Positions 45,189 through 53,900 of a DNA stretch of 64,000 nt are shown here, piece by piece (the first letter of the stretch is position 1; each line of letters begins with the position of its first letter). The notes under the pieces were generated by a model. It did not search any database, had not been told where the DNA came from, and saw only the letters and a list, made by a program, of their open reading frames with translations. A program made the position numbers and the translations under genes. The stretch covers positions 1 to 64,000 of the forward strand of contig JAUYQR010000018.1 in NCBI GenBank assembly GCA_030697175.1, written 5' to 3'. Origin of the DNA: Paracoccaceae bacterium (GTDB lineage: Bacteria; Pseudomonadota; Alphaproteobacteria; Rhodobacterales; Rhodobacteraceae).

Positions 45189-46489
45189 GGTGCGGTCCCG
45201 GTTCCGCTAGTGTCGATGCGGGCGATGGCCTCAAGGTTGGTGAAACGCGCGGCGATGTCGGACGATGCCGCATCCAGCGCCACGAGCACGCGGATCACGC
45301 GGGCATCCTTGTTTTCGGCAGCGTCGTCCGAGATCAGACCCTGCCGCCCGACGGTGAGCCCGATCGAATCGACCTTGCCCTGCAATGTCCTGACCAGCAC
45401 CGCCGAGACAAGTTCGACGGGCTGACCGACCGCGACCCTTGCGATGCGGTCCTGCCAGATTTCCACCTCGGCCATCATGCGGCTGGTATCGCCCATCTGC
45501 ATGATGCCGTCGGCGGGCGGGCGTTGGCCGGGCGTGGCGTTGATGTCGAGAATCGTGCCGGCAATCGGCGCGACGACCGCCGCGCGCTGCAGGTCAAGCC
45601 GCGCGCGGGCGAGATCGGCCTTGCCCGCCGCGACGTTGCGGGCGGCCACCACAACGTCCGGCTGGTCATCGAGGCCGATGGCGGAAAAGCGCGCCAATGT
45701 CGCCTCGGCGCGGGTCACCGCGAGCCGCGCGCCATCGGCGGCTGCGCGGGCCGCGTCAAGTGTTGCCTCGGTGGCGACGCCGCGTTGAAACAGGCTTTCG
45801 GTGCGTTGCAGGTTTGCCGCCGCCTCGGTCGCCGACGCAATGGCCTGATCCCGTGTGGCCTGCGCCTCGTCGCGGCTGAATTGGACGGTGGCGCGGGTCT
45901 GCATCAGGGTGGCCTCACGGACGGCAAGGTTTGCCTCGGCAGTCAGGACGGCGCCTTCCAGCGCGGACGCATTGTCGAGCCGTGCCAACACCGCGCCTTT
46001 CTCCACCCGCTGCCCGACCGAGACGAAAAGGTCGGCAATCCGCGCATCGCTAGCGCCATAGGGTGCCGCCACCACGGACACATCGCCTCTGGGCATGAGC
46101 CGTGCCAGACCGATCACATCGCTGGGCAACATGGTTTCCGCCATGCGCTGTGGCATTTCGACATTGGGCGGCAAAGCAATCGGCGCGGCGGACCCGCCCC
46201 CCGGCTGCAAACCAGTCAGGCCATAGAACGCCTTCAGCAGCGGCGGCTGGAAATACATGCCCATGATCGCCCCCGAAAACATGATGACGGGAACCAGAAG
46301 CACCAGAAGATAGCGGCGCCTGAACCGCCAGCGCGTCGGGAGGGCCGGGCTGGCCTCATCCTTGGCGCCGAGGTCCAGTGGCAGATCCGGTTCGGTGGGC
46401 GTGGGCATGTAAGGCGAGTCCTGAAGTCGGGGCGAATCCTGAAGGCGGGGCGAATCCTGAAGGCTGGGCGATCTTTTGGAAGGTTGCAC
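45185..46489 (-). CDS. Membrane-fusion protein, HlyD/DevB-like
   Basis: This 434-residue periplasmic adaptor has one N-terminal TM helix (RRRYLLVLLVPVIMFSGAIM near residue 57), a barrel-sandwich half (APYGASDARIADLFVSVGQR, VEKGAVLARLDNA near 165) and a coiled coil at about 175-260. The second half is RAAVVAPIAGTILDINATPG near 315. It connects the ABC permease to an outer-membrane channel such as TolC. Its first 27 residues contain three tandem LQDSPR-like repeats encoded by 18-bp units. The frame begins at the GTG at 46489; an internal ATG at 46408 would remove the repeat and cannot be excluded, since neither has a strong ribosome-binding site. Confidence 0.85.
   Translation of the reverse strand: MQPSKRSPSLQDSPRLQDSPRLQDSPYMPTPTEPDLPLDLGAKDEASPALPTRWRFRRRYLLVLLVPVIMFSGAIMGMYFQPPLLKAFYGLTGLQPGGGSAAPIALPPNVEMPQRMAETMLPSDVIGLARLMPRGDVSVVAAPYGASDARIADLFVSVGQRVEKGAVLARLDNASALEGAVLTAEANLAVREATLMQTRATVQFSRDEAQATRDQAIASATEAAANLQRTESLFQRGVATEATLDAARAAADGARLAVTRAEATLARFSAIGLDDQPDVVVAARNVAAGKADLARARLDLQRAAVVAPIAGTILDINATPGQRPPADGIMQMGDTSRMMAEVEIWQDRIARVAVGQPVELVSAVLVRTLQGKVDSIGLTVGRQGLISDDAAENKDARVIRVLVALDAASSDIAARFTNLEAIARIDTSGTGTAP
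46413..46466. repeat. 18-bp tandem repeat in the membrane-fusion gene
   Basis: Three copies of GGCGAATCCTGAAGGCGG, with small differences at the left end, encode repeated LQDSPR on the minus strand. The copies nearest the gene start are most alike. It lies at the cytoplasmic N-terminus or, if translation begins at 46408, just upstream of the coding sequence. Confidence 0.85.
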
Positions 46490-46510
46490 GGATGCGGGTC
46501 GCCAACCATG

Positions 46511-47283
46511 ATGTCGGTCAAGCGGACCGGGTTGGTCTGTCCTGGCCTCAGTTCGGCGTCCGTGTCAACCGTCCGCCGCCTGGTTGCGGCCTGCGATTGG
46601 GGGGCAGGCGGTCAAAGGGTCGGCACCGGAGCGACGGCGCGCGTGTTGATGGCCGAGAGCGCGCCGGAACCGGCAGAGATCGTCCCTCGGGTTCCGGCCT
46701 TTTACGGTGCGGTCTTCGACGAGCCCTTGTCCGGTTCCTGTGGCGCCTGCAGGTGTGGCCCCGCCCCAGCTTTGGCGGCAAGACGTGGCAAGCCCGTTTC
46801 CGGACGAGCAGGCGGGGACGATCATCGTGGATCCCGATGCGGGCCATCTGCACCTGGTCCAGACCCGTAAGACGGCGAGGCGCTACGGGGCCGGGAAGGG
46901 TGCGGCGGCCCATGCCTGGAACGGGGCGGCACGGCTGCAGTTCGCGCGCGCATGGCCGCGGTGGAAAGTGCCTGACGAGATGATCGCGCGCAGGCCGAAG
47001 CGGGAGGCTTGTTCGGTGGCCAATGGCGGGATGGACCCCGGCCCCGGCAATCCGCTTGGCGCAAGGGCGCCTTATCTGTTTCAGAATGGCAAGGACACGC
47101 TTTGCCGCATCCACGGTGCCTGCGAGCCGCACTGTCTGGGCAAACCGGAGTCGTGCGGCTGCATCCGGCTGCATCCGCCTGCTGGATCAGGATGCCATCG
47201 ACCTGTATCGCCGCGCCCCGCACGGGGCAAAGGAGGGCGTCTTGCCGTCGATCCTGCCGACGGGACTGGCGGTGCCTTATTGA
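46511..47283 (+). pseudogene. L,D-transpeptidase (YkuD) pseudogene
   Basis: The family sequence is spread over three frames. The first contains PRVPAFYGAVFDEP (46680-46725). The second runs from about 46730 with LWRQDVASPF and AGTIIVDPDAGHLHLVQTRK and continues to GGMDPGPGNPLGARAPYLFQ and the active-site segment HGACEPHCLGKPESCGCIR. A perfect 10-bp tandem duplication, GGCTGCATCC at 47157-47176, then shifts the frame. Without one copy the sequence continues LLDQDAIDLYRRAPHGAKEG to the stop at 47283. The catalytic Cys region itself is intact. An intact protein would cross-link peptidoglycan in the periplasm. The N-terminus is uncertain. Confidence 0.75.
47157..47176. repeat. 10-bp tandem duplication causing a frameshift
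   Basis: GGCTGCATCC occurs twice back to back. Removing one copy restores the L,D-transpeptidase frame exactly across the conserved SCGCIR-LLDQDAIDLY junction, which indicates a recent slippage event. Confidence 0.85.
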
Positions 47284-47337
47284 CGGCGCGACGGGTTCGG
47301 GCGTGGCTCGCGCGCCCGGACCCGTCAAGATGTCCGC

Positions 47338-47730
47338 TTACACCGACTGAACGGCCTTGTGCAGAAGGTCGCGGACCTGCCCTGCCACGGCATGGAGTTC
47401 GGAGTTCCGGATCGCCTGCATGGAGGCGACCGGATCAATGGCGCTGACCTCGATCCCGCCTTCCACCTCGCGCAGGATGACGTTGCAGGGCAGCATCGCG
47501 CCGACACGCGGCTCCATTCCGATGGCCTTGAATGCCATGCCCGGGTTGCAGGCCCCCAGGATGCGGTAGGCCGGCATCGCCACGTCGAGCTTCTTCTTCA
47601 TCGTGGCCGCCACGTCGATTTCCGTCAGGACACCGAAGCCATGCGCCGCGAGTGCCGCCCGCGTGCGGGTGTCCGCTTCGTCCATCGTCAGTCCGTCGAT
47701 CTTGCGGTCAATCGTATAGGTCATCGCCAT
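47338..47730 (-). CDS. DUF302 domain protein
   Basis: This 130-residue protein starts MAMTYTIDRKIDGLTMDEAD. It contains LAAHGFGVLTEIDVAATMKK, AYRILGACNPGMAFKAIGME and VGAMLPCNVILREVEGGIEV, the DUF302 signature with conserved cysteines (GACNP and LPCNV). Some members are linked to sulfur or redox stress and to persulfide-responsive regulons; the biochemical role is unknown. It is a single gene preceded, 70-90 bp upstream, by an AT-rich inverted repeat that looks like an ArsR-type operator overlapping its promoter. Confidence 0.88.
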   Translation of the reverse strand: MAMTYTIDRKIDGLTMDEADTRTRAALAAHGFGVLTEIDVAATMKKKLDVAMPAYRILGACNPGMAFKAIGMEPRVGAMLPCNVILREVEGGIEVSAIDPVASMQAIRNSELHAVAGQVRDLLHKAVQSV

Positions 47731-47798
47731 GCTCCAGTTGTCTGCTTCGCCTGGTAAGGTTGATCAAGGCCGAGGATCGCAAGCTGCCTTGCGGTTTA

Positions 47799-47820
47799 TA
47801 TATTTAGAAAACTGAATATA
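47799..47820 (-). promoter_or_regulatory. ArsR-type (SqrR/BigR-like) operator upstream of the DUF302 gene
   Basis: TATATTTAG-AAAA-CTGAATATA is a near-perfect inverted repeat in an otherwise GC-rich region. The inner part reads ATTT-N8-GAAT. From memory, the persulfide sensor SqrR of Rhodobacter capsulatus recognises ATTC-N8-GAAT, so the match is off by one base. On the minus strand TTGTTA-N16-TATATA (-35/-10) overlaps the repeat, so a bound protein would block transcription of the DUF302 gene. Confidence 0.55.
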
Positions 47821-47911
47821 ACAAGGCCCGCGGTCTGAAAACCCTCGCCAGAAGCCGGTGCGGCGGTGCCGTGATGCCCGCCTGACTGGACCGCTGCGCC
47901 CGAGCCGGGCG

Positions 47912-50900
47912 CTAGGTGCCGATCCGAGCCGCGCGCGTGCCAAGGATGACCGCTATCTGGTGGTCACCCGTCAGCAGCGGGAACGTCAGGACATCGGTTG
48001 TCAGGTTCATCTCCGCACCATTCAGGACCGCAGACTGGATACCCCGGTTGGTGCCGTCGGGATTCAGGATCGTGACGGTGTAGCGGGCGTCCCCCAGCGT
48101 GATGTGCAGGGTCAGTTCGGGCCATGACTTTGGCAGGCAGGGGTCAAGGCACAGGGTGTTGCCCTTGCGCGTCAGACCGACAATCCCCTCGATGCCCGCG
48201 CGGCACATCCACCCGGCAGAGCCGGTATACCAGGTCCAGCCGCCGCGACCGGCATGCGGCGGCGTGGAGTAGACATCGGCTGCCACGACATAGGGTTCAA
48301 CCTTGTAACGATCGGCATCAGCCCTGGTCAGGGCATGGTTGATCGGGTTCAGCAGGGCAAACAACTGATGCGCGGCGTCGCCCTCGCCCAGCCTTGCCTG
48401 CGCCAGAACCGCCCACATCGCCGCATGGCTGTATTGGCCGCCGTTTTCCCGCAGGCCGGGCGGGTAGCCCTTGATGTAGCCGGGATCCTTTGGCGTGTGA
48501 TTGAAGGGTGGCGCGAAAAGCAGCGCCAGCCCAGGGTCGGGGTGGACAAGATGCCGGGTCATGGATGCCATCGCGGTGCGCGCCCGGTCAGGATCTGCCG
48601 CCCCGGAAAGGACTGCCCAGGACTGCGCGATGCTGTCGATGCGGCATTCGTCAGAGGCTGCCGATCCGAGGATGGTGCCATCATCATAGGTGCCGCGCCG
48701 ATACCATGCCCCATCCCAGCCATCGGTTTCGATGGCCCGCAGCACCGATGTCGCATGGGCGCGCCAACGGGTGGCACGGGCCGGGTCGCGGGTGTCGGCC
48801 AGCGGTGCCATGAGATCAACCGTCGCGATCAAGAGCCAGCCGAGCCACACGCTGGTGCCATGGCCGCCCTCGCCCACGCGGTTCATCCCGTCATTCCAAT
48901 CGCCGGTGCCGATCAACGGCATCCCGTTTTCGCCGGTCAGTTCGATCGACTGATCGAGACCCCGGGCGCAGTGTTCGAACAGGGTTGCCGTCTGTTCGGA
49001 AACCTGCGGCTGAAAGAAGTCGTCATGCGCCCCGGCCGGCACGGGCGGTCCTTGCAGGAACGGCACCGGCTCGTCCAGAATGGACATGTCGCCCGAAACC
49101 GCGATGTATCGCGCGACGCCGTAGCCAAGCCAGACCCGGTCATCCGAGATGCGGGTTCGCACGCCCTGGCCGGAATGGGGCAGCCACCAATGCTGCACGT
49201 CGCCTTCCGGGAACTGCCGTGCGGCGGCACGCAACAGGTGCGCGCGGGTCATCTCGGGCCGGGAAAATGTCAGCGCCATGCCGTCTTGCAACTGGTCGCG
49301 AAAGCCGTAGGCACCACTTGCCTGATAGAACCCGGCCCGCGCCCAGATGCGGCAGGCCAGGGTCTGATACATCAGCCAGCCGTTCAGCAGAATGTCCATC
49401 GCGCGGTCGGGCGAGCGGATCTGGACGGTGCCGAGAAGGTCGGTCCAATGGGTCTTGACCGCAGACAGCGCCGTGTCGGCATCGACCGCGCGCAGACGCT
49501 GGATCAGGGCCGAGGCCGACGCGTCACTTTCGGTCTGGCCGATCAGGAAGGTAAGCGATGCCACCTCGCCCGGACGCAGGGTCAGGCGGCGCTGCAGGGC
49601 GGCGCAGGGATCAAGGGCCGGGCCGGTGGCGCCCGACAGCGGGGCGTCTTGCAGGCCGGCGGGCGCGGCAAGCGACCCGCCCGCCCCGATGAACTCGGCC
49701 CGGTCGCCGGTCAGGCTGCTGGTATCAGCCCCGAAATCGGCAAAGGCGATGCGGCCGGGGAAGGCGGTGCTGAAGGTATTCTGCGCAAGGATCGCCCCGG
49801 TTGCGGGATCGGTGCGGGTGATGATAGAGGGCGCACTGCCGCCTCGCGAGGTGCCGAGCACCCATTCGGCATAGGCTGTCACCGAGAGGTTTCGCGGTGT
49901 CGGGCCGGTATTGCGCAGGTGCAGGCGCGTGACCTTGGCCGGGGCATCCAGCGGCACGTATTGCGTCATCTCGGCCGTGATGCCATGCGCTTCGTGCTGG
50001 AAGCTGGAATAGCCAAAGCCGTGCCGTGCGATGTAGGTGCCGGGGCCGCGGATCGGCAGGGCGGTCGGTGTCCAGACATGGCCGCTGTCCAGATCCTGCA
50101 GATAGATCGCTTCGCCCGAGGGGTCGCCTACCGGATCGTTCGACCAGGGAGTGATCTGGTTTTCGCGGCTGTTTTCCGACCAGACATGACCGCTGCCGTC
50201 GGCCGAGACGGTGAAGCCGAAGGTCGGGTTGGCTATGACGTTGATCCAGGGCGCGGGCGTGGTCTGGCCACCGCGCAGGATTGTCACATACTCGCGTCCG
50301 TCCCGGTCAAAGCCGCCAGTGCCGTTGAAAAATTCAAGCTCTGGCAGGTTCGGCGCGGGCGTAGGCGCGGGCAGGGCTGCGGGCAGGGCTGCGGGCAGGG
50401 CGGGTGGACCGGCGATCCCGGCAATCGGCAACGCTGCCAGCCGGGCCAACTGGCTGGACAGCTCGCCCCTGCTTGCCACAAGGATCACCCGCGCCTGCGA
50501 CAGAAGCAGCGCCCGCGCGTCGGCGTGCAGGATATCCGACCGCAGCACGTGGATCGTGCCATTGGTCGGGGCGTGGATGCCCGCTGCCTGAGGCCGGGAT
50601 CGGGCAGACCGCACGGCGCTGTCGATCGCGATTTGCAGATCCTGCACATATGATGAGGTCCGGTCATTCAGCACCACAAGATCCACCGCGTGCTGGCGCA
50701 TCTGCCAGTATTCGTGGGCGCTGATCGCCTGATGCAGAACGCCGATGTCTTCGGCATCGTCGATCTGCAACAGCACGATGGGAAGGTCTCCGGAAATGCC
50801 AAGCGACCAGAGCGCGGATTGTGGCGCTGCGCCCGCGAGGATCTGCGCGGCCGTGGCACGCATCCGGCTGTCATTGCGCATGACGATGCCGCCCAGCGTC

Positions 50901-53900
50901 TGGAAATCGGCCGCGTCGGCGTGGGTGATGCCAAGGTGGCGCAACTGCACCTGCGCTTGCGTCCAGGCAAGCGTGGCCGCGCGCGAGAAGGCCGAAGGAT
51001 CGCGGTGGCGGTCCACCAGATCCAGCAGCGCATCCGGACTGTCGGCAACCAATGTCCAGAAGGTGACGCGCGTGGTGCCGCCGGGCGGAACGCTGACCCT
51101 GCGCCGGATCGAGAAGATCGGGTCCAGCACGGTGCCGGTGGTTCCTGACAAGGGCTGATCCAGCATCGCAGCGGTGGCGATGGTGCGACCACGCCCGATG
51201 AACCTTGCGCGGTCAGTCTCGATCTGGAGCGGGGCGGTTTCTGCACCTTCGACAACGGTGATATGTGCGGCCCAGACCTCTGGATCGGAGGGCGAGCGGC
51301 GGCGGCGGGTGGCGATGATGACACCCAGTTCCGGAAGGTAATCTGTCACGACGAACAGCTTGGAAAACGCAGGGTGCGCCTGATCGGACGACGGCGGGGC
51401 AAGCACCAGTTCGGCATAGGAGGTAACGTCGATCTCCCGCGCGCGGCGGCTGCTGTTGGTCAGGGTGACGCGCCGGGCCTCGGCATCGTCTTCGGCCGAA
51501 ACGACGACTTCGGTCGTGGTCGTCAGGTGCCGCATCTGGTGGGTGAAGGCGGCATGGTGTTCGCAAAAGACCGCGCGATGCCGGTCGGCCGCGCCGCGCG
51601 CCGGTTGCACCGCCCCCGACCAGACCTCGCCCGAGGTCGTGTCCCGCAGGAAGATGAACGAGCCAAGCGCGGCCTGCGCCGCCTCGGCCCGCCAGCGGGT
51701 GATCGCCAGATCGCGCCAGCGGCTGAAGCCTTCGCCGGTTGCGGTCAGCATCACGCCGTAATTGCCGTTGGACAGAAGATGGGCGGTCGGAGGTTCGGTT
51801 GCCGGGCTGGCGAAGGTGCGGACGGCAGGCGCGTCGAGCGGTTCGACCGGGGCAACCAGCACTTCGGTGGCGCGGGGCGGGGCGCTTGCAACGTCGCGGG
51901 GAATACGCTCTTGCAGCAACAGCTCTGCGCCCTGGATCATCGGTTCGGCGTGGAAGCGGTCGCGCAGGCGACCGTTCTGCAGCGTGTTGGCGATGGCGGC
52001 GATCGTCATGCCCTGGTGATGCGCCATGAAACTGCGAACGATGGCCCGGGTTTCGTTTGATGGCAGGCGCGACGGGGTAAAATCCACCGCCTCGTAAAAC
52101 CCATAGCGCCCTTCGGCCCCGAGGGTCGCAAGTGCGGCATAGTTGTTCACCGCCGCCACCGGGTCGATCATCGCGGCAAGGCCGGTCGCGTAGGGGGCAA
52201 TCACGCGGTTTTCGCTGAGGCCCCGCTTCAGCCCAAGTCCCGGCACGCCAAAGTTGGAATACTGGTAGGTCATTTCCAGATCGCGGGCGTTGTAGGAGGA
52301 TTCCGAGATGCCCCACGGTATGTCCAGCCCGGCGGCATAGGCGCGTTGACGCACCACGACCAGCCGTGTCGTCTGTTCAAGGACCGAACCCGCAGGCGCC
52401 CGCATCACGAGCGATGGCATCAGATATTCGAACATGCTGCCCGACCACGAGATCAGCGCCGAACCCGAGCCGATGGGCGTCGCAGGGCGCCCCAGCCGGA
52501 ACCAGTGGCGGGTTTCCACATCGCCCTTGGCAATGGCGAACAGGCTGGCCAGCCGCGCCTCGGACGCCAGAAGATCGTAGCAGTTCGTGTCCAGCCGATT
52601 GGTCGCCACCGAAAAGCCGATGGAGAGGAGTTTCTTGTCAGGATCGAGAAGAAAGCGGAAATCCATCTCGAGGGCGAGGCTGCGGCTCAGGGCCTCGACC
52701 TCGCCAAGCAGACCAAGGTCCGCCGGAGCGGCCTGATCGGCGAGGTGATCGGCCAGGGCCGAGTGCATGGCTGTCGTCCAGACCTTCGCCTCGGAGAGCG
52801 TGTCGCCGGTCAGCGCCATTGCGCGGTCCATCGGGCCTGTCAGCGTGGCCAGGGGGGTGGCAGGGTCTGCCGCTGCGGCCGAAATTGCCGTGAGGGCGCG
52901 AATGAGATCGAGGTCTTCCGCCTCCACCCCGAGCGACCGGCGGGCAAGCACCGCGCAGTCGCCCAGGGCCTGACGCACGACATGGTCGTCTGGTGCGGTA
53001 TCGGTTGCCCAGGCGCGGCAGGCTTGCGCCACGGCGATCAGGTGGCCCGCCAGATTCCCGCTGTCCACCGAAGATACGTAGGCTGGCTCAAGCACCCGCA
53101 AATCCCGGGTATCGTGCCAGTTGTGGACGTGGCCGCGAAAGCGCGGCATGCGCCGGATCGTCGTGAGGGTGTCCAGCATCCGCTGCAAGGCCGCCCGCTG
53201 GCCGATCCAGCCCATGTCATGCGCCGCAACCGTCGACAGAAGATAAAGCCCGATGTTTGTCGGCGAGGTTCGGGTGGCGAGGGCCGGTTTCGGGATTTCC
53301 TGAAAGTTGTCAGGCGGCAGGAAATTGTCTTCGGGCGTGACGAAGGTTTCGAAATACCGCCAGGTGCGGCGCGCGATCAGCCGCAACTCCTGCGCCTGAG
53401 CGGCGGAAAGGGCGGTCGTCGCCGTCTGCAGTCGCGGCAGGCTGATCGTGCGGGCAAGGGCCGGTGCCGCACCCCAGACCAGCGCAAAGGCCACCGGCAG
53501 CGGCCAGACGGCAGGGTTCAGGGCACTGGCAAGTCCGCAGGTGCCGAGGCCAAGGCCGACCCCTGGCGACATCGAAAGATACTGCCGTAGCAGGCTGGGG
53601 CGGGCGCTGCTGCCGGCCTGTGCCGCGGTCATCCATTCCAGAAGGTGCCGGCGCGAGACGAACAGGCGCCAGACCGTGCGCAGCATGGCGTCCAGCATGG
53701 TTGCAGCCGTGTCGGCCAGAAGCACCAGACTTGCGGCGATTTGGCCAAGGGCCGTGCGCGTGTCGGTCCACAGGGCGGCGAAATGGCTGGTCAGGGTTAC
53801 GCCGGCGCGGGCGGGAAGAATTCCGAACGGCAGCGACAGCAGGCGTGGAAGCGACAGCATGGACACTGTCAGCACGGTCCACAACACAGCGAGCGGCAGC

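Noticed and set aside
46707-47447. Single 246-residue protein on the plus strand
   Set aside because: It joins the middle frame of the broken L,D-transpeptidase to unrelated downstream sequence after the 10-bp duplication. It is better described as a pseudogene.
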